Assembly: GCA_963923455.1 (NCBI GenBank)
Contig: CAWULT010000001.1
Span: forward strand, 1-64,000
Reading direction: 5' to 3'
Length of the DNA stretch: 64,000 bases
Source: CAWULT01 sp963923455
GTDB taxonomy: Bacteria; Acidobacteriota; Vicinamibacteria; Vicinamibacterales; UBA2999
Shown: positions 35,266-43,086 of the stretch, piece after piece
Layout: every line of letters starts with the position of its first letter
Position numbering within the stretch: position 1 is the first letter of the stretch
Made by a program: the position numbers and the translations under genes
Notes under the pieces: generated by a model
Seen by the model: only the letters and a program-made list of their open reading frames with translations
Database searches by the model: none
What the model was told of the DNA's origin: nothing

Positions 35266-36813
35266 TCAGTGCACGTGCCCTTCCGCGGGCAGGCCTTTCG
35301 CCGCGGAGGCCAGCTGGATGTCGTACGCGCCACGGATGACGACCCGATCGCCGGCGCGGACGCCGGCGGCGAGGCCGACGAGGTCGCCTTCGCGCGCGGC
35401 CACGTCCACGAACCGCCGCGCGAAGGTCTCGCCACCCACCTGCACGAACACGTAGGGCCGACCGGCCTCCACGAGCACCGCGGCCTTGGGCACCGCGGGC
35501 ATCGGCCGCGTCACCGGGCCGTAGAGGAGGGCGGTGCCGCCCTGGCCGACGAGCAGGCGGCCCTGCCGATTGTCGACGTCGAACTGGACGGTGAGCGCGC
35601 GGGTCGTCGGGTCGATCACGCCCGAGTCGTGCCGATGGTCGAATCGCAGGGGCAACGGCTCGTCGTGCCCGGACAACTCGAGGGCGATCGCCGAGACGGC
35701 GCGGGTGCGGGGCACGTCAGCGGCCGGTACGAGGACCTGCAGTTCCACTTCGTCGGTCCGCACGACACGGAAGAGCGGCGCGCCCTGTTCGTAGGCGGCA
35801 CCGAGCGTGGCGGCGACGTCGACCAGCCGCCCTGCGATGGGCGCGCGCAGGGTGAACGCGTTGCCGGCCGCCGACCCTCCGCCGGACCGCAGCGTCTCGT
35901 CACGCTGCGCCAGACGTGCCTCGGCGGCGCGCAGGCGCGCCTCGGCCACCGCGAGCACGCGGCGGGCGTCTTCGACGCGGCGCTGCGGTACGGCCTGCTC
36001 GGCGAACAGGCGCTCGGCCCGGCTGGCGTCGGCCCCGGCCGCATCGACGCCGGCCCGGGCCTCGTCGACCGTGGCGGCCAGCGTGGCGCGCCCGTCGCCA
36101 TCGTCCAGCCGGGGTTCGATCCGGCCGAGGACCTGACCGGCGCGGACGACGGTGCCGATCGGCAGCAGGGCATCGGCCATGAACCGGCCAGACGTGGGTG
36201 CGGCGACGACCGCGTCGCCGCCGGCGAGCGGCGCAACCTGGGCTGGCAGTCGGGTGACGGCGTGAAGCGGGGCCTCGGCGGCAACCGCGGTCGCGAACGT
36301 CCCCGTCCACTGCTGCTCCTTGAGGTAGGCGATGGCGGTCGGGTCGTCCGCCGGCCGGCGTTCGGCATCGGCGACGGCGGCGCCCTCGTCGGGGAAGACC
36401 GTGGAGGTTCCCAGGTCGTGGCGGTCCTGGAACCCCGGGGCTTCGACGATCAGCGCCCAGCGGTACGCGCCTGCCGGCGGCAGCCGACCCTCGACGCGGA
36501 ATGCCCCGGGACGCAAGGGGTCGGATCCAGGCAGCGTCGTGGTGGCTCCGCCCGATACCGGCGTCAGCTCGATGCGCGGGCGGCCGCGGTTCAGCGCCGA
36601 AAAGTCGGCCAGCACGGTGAGGTGCACGGCGAATCGGACGGTCCGGCCCGCAACCAGCGGGGGATGCTCCATGAAGAGCTCGGACCGATCGGTCCAGTGC
36701 GTCAGGTCGAGTGTGGGGGGCTCGGCGGGCGTGTTGACGGGAGCCGTGTCCCGGCCGCAGGCCGACGCCGCGAGCACGAGGGCCAGCAGAGCGAGCGCGT
36801 GTCGTGTGTGCAT
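35266..36813 (-). CDS. RND periplasmic adaptor (CusB/CzcB-like), lipoprotein
   Basis: 515 residues. Signal with lipobox-like LAASAC, then an extra N-terminal domain of about 130 residues (LTHWTDRSELFMEHPPL...) before the usual barrel-sandwich hybrid, a long alpha-hairpin rich in Ala/Arg, and a C-terminal beta-barrel (VAAREGDLVGLAAGVRAGDR). It links the inner-membrane pump to the outer-membrane channel. The ATG at 36813 shares one base with the TolC stop; GGGAG lies 8 bases upstream. A GTG directly before it is an alternative start. The added N-terminal domain resembles the metal-adaptor extensions seen in some CzcB/CusB proteins. Confidence 0.87.
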   Translation of the reverse strand: MHTRHALALLALVLAASACGRDTAPVNTPAEPPTLDLTHWTDRSELFMEHPPLVAGRTVRFAVHLTVLADFSALNRGRPRIELTPVSGGATTTLPGSDPLRPGAFRVEGRLPPAGAYRWALIVEAPGFQDRHDLGTSTVFPDEGAAVADAERRPADDPTAIAYLKEQQWTGTFATAVAAEAPLHAVTRLPAQVAPLAGGDAVVAAPTSGRFMADALLPIGTVVRAGQVLGRIEPRLDDGDGRATLAATVDEARAGVDAAGADASRAERLFAEQAVPQRRVEDARRVLAVAEARLRAAEARLAQRDETLRSGGGSAAGNAFTLRAPIAGRLVDVAATLGAAYEQGAPLFRVVRTDEVELQVLVPAADVPRTRAVSAIALELSGHDEPLPLRFDHRHDSGVIDPTTRALTVQFDVDNRQGRLLVGQGGTALLYGPVTRPMPAVPKAAVLVEAGRPYVFVQVGGETFARRFVDVAAREGDLVGLAAGVRAGDRVVIRGAYDIQLASAAKGLPAEGHVH

Positions 36814-38027
36814 CACCGGAACTCCCAGCCCGTGAGGAACTCGAGGTCGATTTCGGCCTGCCGGACGGCGAGGTCGAGGTCGCTTTGGCGTCCGCGGGCG
36901 GCGGCGGCCGCGCGCCGGGCGTCGATGAGGTCGAGCAGCCCGCGCTCGCCCGCGTCGTAGCTGACGCGCGCGATGCGTTCGATGTCGGCCGACAGGCGCA
37001 CGGCGGTCGCGCGGTAGGCGGCGGCCGCGGTGCGCCGCGCCAGCACCAGGTCGCGCGTCGTGGATATCTGCGCCCGCAGCGCCTGGCGGAATGCGTCGAG
37101 CCGGGCCGTGGCGGACGCCTCTCGCGCCAGGGCCTGCCCGCGTTCGACGCGGCCGCGGTCGAAGAGGGGCAGCGTGGCGACGACTCCGACGACGGCTCCC
37201 GTGGCTCCGGCACTCGAGGTCTTGGTGCCGGCGACGATCTCCGGCTCGGGCAGACGCCGGCGGCTCGCCGCGCGCAGCGAGAAGCGGGCCGCTTCCTGTT
37301 CCTGACGCAGCGCTGCGAGTTCGCCCCTGGCGCCCTCCGCTCGCTCGATCAGCGCATCGAGTGCAGGGACTGCCTCGGCCCCGGGCTCGGCCTCGGCCGC
37401 CACGAGCAGATCGGGCGCCGGGCCGTCAGCGAGGAACGCCGCGAGCGCCCCCTGTGCGCGGCGGCGTTCGGCCGCGGCCGTCTGGCGGTCGATCTCGGCC
37501 TCGAGCTGCTCGCGCTGGGCGCGGAGGCGATCGAAGCCCGCGGCGTCGCCGGCGGCCTCGCGGCGGGCGAGCACGTCGGCGAGGGCCTGGTACCCATCGC
37601 GCGTACGCGTCGACTCCCGCTCGTGCGCCTGGGCCGCCGCGAGGCCGGCGTACGCCAGCCGGAGTTCCGCCCGCGCGCGGCGCAGCGCCTCGTCGGCGCG
37701 GCGGCTCGAGGCTCCGGCGAGGGCCGCGGCGGACGCGACCTCGAACGTCCGCCGGCCAGTGACGGGCAGCGGCTGCGTCACGGCGGTGATGACCTCGGTG
37801 ACGCCGGCCGCGGTCTCGCGGGTCGAGCCGACTGACGGGTTGGGCCATCGGCGAGCGGAGGCGGCATCGGCCTCCGCGACCGCGACCGCGGCGCGGATCG
37901 CGCGGACGCGCGGGCTGTCGGGCGAGAGGCGTGCGAGGGCCTCCGCCTCGGTCAGGACGGACTGGGCCGCGGCGGGCGCGGCAAGCGCCGCGCACGCCAG
38001 GGCCATGCCGCACATACGTGTGCGCAT
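36813..38027 (-). CDS. TolC-family outer-membrane efflux protein (CusC/CzcC-like)
   Basis: 404 residues with a cleavable signal (ALACAALAAPAAAQS) and two long helical-barrel repeats rich in Ala, Arg and Glu, ending in the usual LDLIDARRAAAAARGRQSDL block. AAGGAG lies five bases before the ATG. Forms the trimeric outer-membrane channel of the metal efflux system. Second gene after the His-rich protein, 48 bases away. Confidence 0.9.
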   Translation of the reverse strand: MRTRMCGMALACAALAAPAAAQSVLTEAEALARLSPDSPRVRAIRAAVAVAEADAASARRWPNPSVGSTRETAAGVTEVITAVTQPLPVTGRRTFEVASAAALAGASSRRADEALRRARAELRLAYAGLAAAQAHERESTRTRDGYQALADVLARREAAGDAAGFDRLRAQREQLEAEIDRQTAAAERRRAQGALAAFLADGPAPDLLVAAEAEPGAEAVPALDALIERAEGARGELAALRQEQEAARFSLRAASRRRLPEPEIVAGTKTSSAGATGAVVGVVATLPLFDRGRVERGQALAREASATARLDAFRQALRAQISTTRDLVLARRTAAAAYRATAVRLSADIERIARVSYDAGERGLLDLIDARRAAAAARGRQSDLDLAVRQAEIDLEFLTGWEFR

Positions 38028-38075
38028 AGGACTCCTTCTGGACAGACGGATATCGTGGCGGCCGGACGGCCGCGA

Positions 38076-38603
38076 TCAGAGGCGGGCGGGAACGGGCGGC
38101 GCGCGCGGCGACGCGGGCGAGGGCGGCGGGCCGTGGATCAGGGGCTCGACGGACGCTTCGCGGCTGGCACGCGGCGCGGCGTCAGGCGGGGCGGTCCACG
38201 CCGGGGCCACGAGGGACGCCGGCATGTCGAGCGACGGCGCGCCCGGGATCGTCCAGACGGCGCCGGATGTCGCGACGACGCTCTCCTCGTCGTCGAGCGT
38301 CGGGCGGCTGGCGTCGAACGCGTGGCTGGTGGCCTCGAGGGCGTGGCCGACGACCGCGATGTCGTGGTCGCCGGGGTGGCCACCCAGGCGGGGGTGGGCG
38401 ACGGGCGCCCGCTCGCCGGCGTGAGCGTCAGTCGGGTGCGGATGCGCGCCGACGCGAGGATGCCCGTGAGCGTCGGCGTGCCGGTGCGCCACGGTGGCGT
38501 GGTGGCCGTCGTGGTCGACTGCGTCGTGGACGTGCTCGGGCGGCGCGATCGGCAGCATGCCGATCGCGGCGGCCAGCAGGAGCGTTGCGGCACGCCGCAG
38601 CAT
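38076..38603 (-). CDS. His/Asp-rich exported protein, putative periplasmic metal binder
   Basis: 175 residues. A short signal peptide (LLLAAAIGMLPIAPPEH) is followed by about 75 residues with clustered His: HVHDAVDHDGHHATVAHRH, then HPHPTDAH and HPGDHD. The remainder is Pro/Ala-rich and low-complexity. No known family. It heads the leftward RND operon and is divergent from the CorE-like sigma factor, so a copper- or zinc-buffering role in the periplasm is a reasonable inference. No Shine-Dalgarno sequence is visible. Confidence 0.68.
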   Translation of the reverse strand: MLRRAATLLLAAAIGMLPIAPPEHVHDAVDHDGHHATVAHRHADAHGHPRVGAHPHPTDAHAGERAPVAHPRLGGHPGDHDIAVVGHALEATSHAFDASRPTLDDEESVVATSGAVWTIPGAPSLDMPASLVAPAWTAPPDAAPRASREASVEPLIHGPPPSPASPRAPPVPARL

Positions 38604-38650
38604 CGCGGTCAGGGTACGTCAAGCGCCGCTCGTACGCCAAGGGCCGGCCG

Positions 38651-38656
38651 TATACT
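38651..38656 (+). promoter_or_regulatory. TATACT -10 box of the CorE-like sigma gene; inside palindromic GTATAC
   Basis: TATACT ends six bases before the sigma ATG, placing the predicted transcript start on the ATG itself (leaderless). The surrounding GTATAC is self-complementary, so the same bases could serve as a -10 for the leftward His-rich/RND operon about 45 bases away. No ribosome site precedes the ATG. Confidence 0.5.
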
Positions 38657-38662
38657 GCACCG

Positions 38663-39235
38663 ATGGACGCCGATTCCGCCCTCCGGTCCGACGGCGCCGA
38701 ACCGGTCGCAGTCCTGCTCGACAATCAGCAGGCGTTTCTGCGCTATCTCGAGCGCCGCACGGGCGACCGCGCGCTGGCCGAGGACATCCTCCAGGAGGCG
38801 TTTGCGAAGGTCGTCGCGCGCCCGGACCTGCCGCCCGCCGCCGACGAAGCCGTGGTGCCGTGGTTCTACCGGATGCTCCGCAACGCGGCGATCGACCAGT
38901 TCCGGCGCCGCGCGGCGGCCGGGCGTGCGTTCGAGGCCTTTGCGCGCGAACTCGAGACGCACGAGGCGCCTGAGGGGGAGACGGCCGCAGAGATCTGCGC
39001 CTGCGTGTCGCGCCTGGCCGGAACCCTCAAGCCGGAGTACGCCGAGGCGCTGCTCTCCATCGAGGTGCAGGGCACGCCGGTCAAGCGGTTCGCCGAGCAG
39101 AAGGGGCTCTCGGCCGGCAACGCCGCCGTGCGGGTGTTCCGGGCGCGCGAGGCCCTCAAGAAGCGCGTCGCCGAGTCGTGCGGGGCCTGCGCCACCCACG
39201 GCTGCGTGAACTGTACCTGCGGCACGCCGCGCTGA
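38663..39235 (+). CDS. CorE-like (ECF44-type) copper-responsive sigma factor
   Basis: 190 residues. Region 2 (RYLERRTGDRALAEDILQEAF, WFYRMLRNAAIDQFRRR) and region 4 are present. Two unusual features match Myxococcus CorE-type factors that sense copper directly without an anti-sigma: a CxC pair between regions 2 and 4 (CAC at 112-114) and a Cys-rich C-terminus with C173, C176, C181, C184, C186 and H179. No anti-sigma gene adjoins it. Downstream are a YHS protein, a copper ATPase and a multicopper oxidase. The likely role is copper-dependent activation of this island; ligand and target promoters are inferred. Confidence 0.82.
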   Translation: MDADSALRSDGAEPVAVLLDNQQAFLRYLERRTGDRALAEDILQEAFAKVVARPDLPPAADEAVVPWFYRMLRNAAIDQFRRRAAAGRAFEAFARELETHEAPEGETAAEICACVSRLAGTLKPEYAEALLSIEVQGTPVKRFAEQKGLSAGNAAVRVFRAREALKKRVAESCGACATHGCVNCTCGTPR

Positions 39236-39279
39236 ACGGCGCCGGCGGCGTCTCCGCCCCGGCCACCCCGGTCCCACGG

Positions 39280-39301
39280 GCCGGGCACTGTAATGCCCGG
39301 C
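39280..39301. terminator. 8-bp hairpin after the sigma gene, terminator or operator
   Basis: GCCGGGCA and TGCCCGGC pair perfectly across a 6-base loop (CTGTAA). It lies 45 bases after the sigma stop and 45 bases before the YHS gene. No T-run follows. It could terminate the sigma message or regulate the downstream genes. Confidence 0.45.
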
Positions 39302-39345
39302 GTCCTCGTGCGTTGTCTCCGTGAACACCAACTGAGGAGGCACCA

Positions 39346-39489
39346 ATGGAACGCGACGTCGTGTGCGGCATGCAGGTGGACCCGGCCCGGGCCGCGGGTC
39401 ACACGGACCACGAGGGCAAGGTCTACTCCTTCTGCTCCAAGAGCTGCCAGGCGAAGTTCGCCGCCAACCCCAAGCAGTACGTCAAGTAA
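39346..39489 (+). CDS. Stand-alone YHS domain protein, putative copper-binding peptide
   Basis: 47 residues, shorter than most annotation cut-offs, but with an excellent ribosome site (GAGGAGG, 6 bases before the ATG). It is a complete YHS domain: VCGM near the start, YSFCSKSCQAKFAANP with the paired Cys, and a final KQYVK. YHS domains bind metal (Cu/Zn) and often sit at the N-terminus of copper ATPases, as in the gene that follows 48 bases later. A cytosolic copper shuttle or trap for that pump is the likely role. Confidence 0.85.
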   Translation: MERDVVCGMQVDPARAAGHTDHEGKVYSFCSKSCQAKFAANPKQYVK

Positions 39490-39537
39490 CGGACGACGAG
39501 CCGGGCCGGTTCGGGCCGGCCCGGCGGAGGCGACGAG

Positions 39538-41886
39538 ATGCGCACCGAGCACACACACCCACACGTGCACACGAACGGTCCGGCCGGGGCCACCGTCGCC
39601 GAGGTCGTCGACCCGGTGTGCGGCATGACGATCGCGCCGGACGACGCGGCGGGCCGCCTGACCCATCACGGGCACGAGTATTTCTTCTGCAGCGAGTCGT
39701 GCCTGGAGCGCTTCCGCGACGACCCGGAGCGCTTCCTGGCCCCGGCGGCCGGACCCGACCCGGGGCTGGCCAGCGTGGAGCACACCTGTCCGATGCACCC
39801 CGAGGTACGCCAGTTGGGCCCGGGTGCGTGCCCGATCTGCGGGATGGCGCTCGAGCCCGTCGACGCCACGGCGGTCGAGCAGGGCAATCCGGAACTCGAC
39901 GACATGACGCGGCGCTTTCGGGTGGGCCTCGCGCTGACCGCGCCGATCCTCGGATTCATGCTGTCGGAGTTCGTCCCGGGCAGTCCGCTGCACCACTGGC
40001 TCCCTTCCGGGTTGCGCACCTGGATCGAGCTGGCGCTGGCGGCTCCGGTCGTGCTGTGGGGCGGCCGGCCGTTCTTCGAGCGCGGCTGGGCCTCGGTGCG
40101 GACGGGCCATCTGAACATGTTCACGCTGATCGCGCTGGGGGTCGGCGCCGCCTTCGGCTACAGCGTGCTGGCAACGGTGGTACCGGGCGTGGTGCCCCAG
40201 TCGTTTCGGATGGACGGCGAGGTGCCCGTCTACTTCGAGCCGGCGGCCGTGATCGTCGTCCTCGTGCTGCTCGGCCAGGTGCTCGAACTGCGGGCGCGCT
40301 CGCGGACGAGCGCCGCGATCCGCGGCCTGCTGGGGCTGACGCCGAAGACGGCCCGGCGGCTGTCGGCCGACGGTGGTGAGCAGGACGTGCCGCTCGAGCA
40401 CGTGCGCGCCGGCGACCGCCTGCGCGTACGGCCGGGCGAGCGCGTGCCCGTGGACGGCGTCGTGCTGGACGGCCAGAGCACCGTGGACGAGTCGATGGTG
40501 ACGGGCGAGCCGATCCCGGTGGAGAAGGGGACCGGCGCCGCGGTCACCGGCGGAACGGTGAACGGCACGGGGACATTCGTGATGCGGGCCGAGCGCGTGG
40601 GCCGCGACACGCTGCTGTCGCAGATCGCGCGCCTCGTCGGCGAGGCCCAGCGGTCGCGCGCCCCCATCCAGCGACTCGCCGACGTCGTGTCGGCCTGGTT
40701 CGTGCCGATCGTGATCGTGGTGGCCGCGCTGACGTTCGCGGCCTGGAGCTGGCTCGGGCCGGAGCCCAGGCTGGCGCACGCGCTGGTCAACGCGGTGGCC
40801 GTGTTGATCATCGCGTGCCCGTGCGCGCTCGGCCTCGCCACGCCCATGTCGATCATGGTGGGCACCGGTCGCGGTGCCGAGGCGGGTGTGCTGCTCCGGA
40901 ACGCGGAGGCGCTGGAGGTGCTCGAGTCGGTCACGACGCTGGTCGTCGACAAGACCGGCACGCTGACGGAGGGGAAGCCGGTGCTGACGGTGGTCCGTCC
41001 CGTGCCCCCGTTCGACGAGGCGACGTTGCTCGGTCTGGTCGCCAGCCTCGAGCACGTCAGCGAACATCCGCTGGCGGCCGCGATCGTGGCCGGCGCGAAG
41101 GCCCGAGACGTGACGCTCGCGGACGTGACCGGCTTTTCGTCGACGACCGGCGCCGGGGTGACTGGCACCGTGAGCGGGCGCCGCGTGGCCATCGGCAACC
41201 TCGCACACCTGTCGGCGCTCGGCGTCGAGCCGGGCCCGCTGGCCCCCGAGGCCGAGTCGCTCCGGCGCGCCGGGCACACCGTGATGTTCGTCGCCGTCGA
41301 CGACGCGGCGGCCGGGCTGGTGGGCGTCTCGGACCCGATCAAGGCGACGACGCCCGAGGCGATCCGTGCGCTGCACGCCGATGGCATCCGCGTCGTGATG
41401 CTGACGGGCGACACGCGCACGACGGCGGAGGCCGTGGCGCGTGCAGTCGGAATCGACCGGGTGGAGGCCGACGTGCGGCCGGCCGGAAAGGCGGCCGTGG
41501 TACGCGCGCTGCAGCAGTCCGGGGAGCGGGTGGCGATGGCCGGCGACGGCATCAACGACGCGCCCGCGCTGGCCCAGGCGGACGTCGGCATCGCGATGGG
41601 TACCGGCACGGACGTCGCGATGGAGAGCGCCGGCGTGACGCTGGTCAAGGGCGACCTGCGCGGCATCGTCCGGGCCCGGCGGCTCAGCCGCGCCACCATG
41701 CGCAACATCCGGCAGAACCTGTTCTTCGCGTTCGTCTACAACGTGCTCGGCGTGCCGCTGGCGGCTGGGGTGCTCTATCCCTCGTTCGGGCTGCTGCTCA
41801 GCCCCATGATCGCCAGCGCGGCCATGACCTTCAGCTCGGTGTCGGTGATCGGCAACGCGCTGCGGCTGCGGCGGGTGCGGCTGTGA
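39538..41886 (+). CDS. Copper-translocating P1B-type ATPase with YHS and HMBD N-terminus
   Basis: 782 residues. His-rich N-terminus (HTHPHVHT), a YHS domain (about 24-66) and a heavy-metal-binding domain with CPMHPEV and CPICGM (83-105) replace the common HMA domain. The P-type core is intact: TGE (322-324), the ion-binding CPC in helix 6 (427-429), DKTGT with the phosphorylated Asp (471-475), the [11 protein letters not shown] motif and [10 protein letters not shown]. The later membrane helices carry [11 protein letters not shown] and [11 protein letters not shown] residues of the Cu site. It exports Cu+ from the cytosol. Likely co-transcribed with the YHS peptide. Confidence 0.95.
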   Translation: MRTEHTHPHVHTNGPAGATVAEVVDPVCGMTIAPDDAAGRLTHHGHEYFFCSESCLERFRDDPERFLAPAAGPDPGLASVEHTCPMHPEVRQLGPGACPICGMALEPVDATAVEQGNPELDDMTRRFRVGLALTAPILGFMLSEFVPGSPLHHWLPSGLRTWIELALAAPVVLWGGRPFFERGWASVRTGHLNMFTLIALGVGAAFGYSVLATVVPGVVPQSFRMDGEVPVYFEPAAVIVVLVLLGQVLELRARSRTSAAIRGLLGLTPKTARRLSADGGEQDVPLEHVRAGDRLRVRPGERVPVDGVVLDGQSTVDESMVTGEPIPVEKGTGAAVTGGTVNGTGTFVMRAERVGRDTLLSQIARLVGEAQRSRAPIQRLADVVSAWFVPIVIVVAALTFAAWSWLGPEPRLAHALVNAVAVLIIACPCALGLATPMSIMVGTGRGAEAGVLLRNAEALEVLESVTTLVVDKTGTLTEGKPVLTVVRPVPPFDEATLLGLVASLEHVSEHPLAAAIVAGAKARDVTLADVTGFSSTTGAGVTGTVSGRRVAIGNLAHLSALGVEPGPLAPEAESLRRAGHTVMFVAVDDAAAGLVGVSDPIKATTPEAIRALHADGIRVVMLTGDTRTTAEAVARAVGIDRVEADVRPAGKAAVVRALQQSGERVAMAGDGINDAPALAQADVGIAMGTGTDVAMESAGVTLVKGDLRGIVRARRLSRATMRNIRQNLFFAFVYNVLGVPLAAGVLYPSFGLLLSPMIASAAMTFSSVSVIGNALRLRRVRL

Positions 41887-41921
41887 CGGGCGTCGCGCCG
41901 CGCGCGGCGCGGCGGCGGGCG

Positions 41922-41927
41922 TATACT
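41922..41927 (+). promoter_or_regulatory. TATACT box six bases before the Cys/His-rich exported protein
   Basis: CGTATACT followed by a six-base spacer and GTG, the same geometry as upstream of the CorE-like sigma gene. Suggests a leaderless message and possibly a shared sigma factor. Confidence 0.42.
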
Positions 41928-41933
41928 CGAACC

Positions 41934-42344
41934 GTGGGGACGTTGACCCGCCGGATCGTCGGGGCGTTGGTGTTGCTGGTGCTGGCTGCCGGGCCGGCCC
42001 TGGCCACCACGTGCGAGCTGCTGTGCGAGGCTCAGGCCCGTGCCGCATCGGCTCCAGCGGCGCCCGCGTCCCATCACGGGGCCTCCTGCCACGAGTCGGC
42101 GCCCGAGTCCGACGGGCCGGGGCTGTCTGCCACGACTGGCGCCTGCGCGTTCCATCGGGACGGTGCGGCCGACGTCGCGGTCCTGAGCGCGTCCCGCGCC
42201 GACGCCGACCTCGGCGTGGCCCCGGCGGCGTCGCCCCTCGTACCGATGGCCACGGTCGTCGGGAGGCACGTGGTGCGCGCGTGGGTCGGCTCGCCGCCCG
42301 GACCGCCGCGCGACGCCCTGCGCTCCGTCGTCCTGCGCATCTGA
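41934..42344 (+). CDS. Exported Cys/His-rich protein of unknown function
   Basis: 136 residues from a GTG start. N-terminal signal peptide (RIVGALVLLVLAAGPALA) then TCELLCEAQA, an SHHGASCHES cluster and TGACAFHRDG: Cys and His spaced as for metal or disulfide sites. The rest is Ala/Pro-rich. No recognised family. The position in the copper island, directly after the copper ATPase, suggests a periplasmic copper binder. The start rests on the signal peptide and the TATACT box rather than on a ribosome site. Confidence 0.62.
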   Translation: MGTLTRRIVGALVLLVLAAGPALATTCELLCEAQARAASAPAAPASHHGASCHESAPESDGPGLSATTGACAFHRDGAADVAVLSASRADADLGVAPAASPLVPMATVVGRHVVRAWVGSPPGPPRDALRSVVLRI

Positions 42345-42498
42345 ATCACCCGCCGCGCCGGTGACGCGTTCGCGTCGCCGTCCTTACCAGTCGTCGACGT
42401 TCGTGTGAGAGCCGCGAGGTGGTGCCTTGCGGCGGGCCGGCGCGTGCACCGCCGACGGGCATTGCCCGCCGCCGCGCGGTGGCAGGGGAGCGGAGGAC

Positions 42499-43077
42499 AT
42501 GAGAGCACTGATGCGGGCCGTGGCCGTGGTAGTGGCGGCCGTTCTGGTGATCGGGGTGGGTGTGGCGTATTCGGTCGCGAGCCGCGGCCTCGGCACCAGG
42601 GTGGCGCCGCACCCGCTGGAGGCCCTGGCCGCCCGGGCGATGCGGTACGCCGCGACCCCGAGCGCCGAACGGCGTCTGCCGAACCCCGTCGCCGCGACGC
42701 CGGAGGTGCTCGAGGAGGGCCTCGCGCACTTCGCGGACCATTGTGCGAGCTGCCACGCCAACGACGGCAGCGGGGCCACTCCACTGGGGCAGGCGCTGTA
42801 CCCGAAGGCACCCGACATGCGGGGCGACGCCACGCAGGGGCTGAGCGACGGCGAGCTCTTTTCGATCATCGAGAACGGCATCCGGCTCACCGGGATGCCG
42901 GCCTGGAGCACGGGCACGCCCGAAGGCGAACGCGCGAGCTGGGCGCTCGTGCACTTCATCCGGCGCCTGCCGGCGCTGAGCGCGGCCGACGTCGTGCGGA
43001 TGGAAGCGCTCAACCCGAAGTCCGAGGCCGAGTTCCGCGAACAGGAGGAGGCCCGCCGGTTCCTGGCGGGTCAGTGA
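42499..43077 (+). CDS. Membrane-anchored monohaem cytochrome c
   Basis: 192 residues. N-terminal anchor (AVAVVVAAVLVIGVGVAYSV), one haem site CASCH (about 82-86) with GMPAWS supplying the likely Met ligand. GGAGG precedes the ATG closely. Nine bases separate it from the multicopper oxidase gene, so it may pass electrons to or from that enzyme or be part of the same copper-detoxification operon. Class I fold expected; partner unproven. Confidence 0.85.
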   Translation: MRALMRAVAVVVAAVLVIGVGVAYSVASRGLGTRVAPHPLEALAARAMRYAATPSAERRLPNPVAATPEVLEEGLAHFADHCASCHANDGSGATPLGQALYPKAPDMRGDATQGLSDGELFSIIENGIRLTGMPAWSTGTPEGERASWALVHFIRRLPALSAADVVRMEALNPKSEAEFREQEEARRFLAGQ

Positions 43078-43086
43078 GAGGGAGAC

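Noticed and set aside
38663..39235. Anti-sigma partner for the ECF factor
   Set aside because: No membrane or zinc anti-sigma gene lies on either side, in keeping with self-sensing CorE-type factors.
38866..42048. A minus-strand frame of about 1060 codons across the copper ATPase
   Set aside because: Shadow of the ATPase and YHS genes; no domain or ribosome site.
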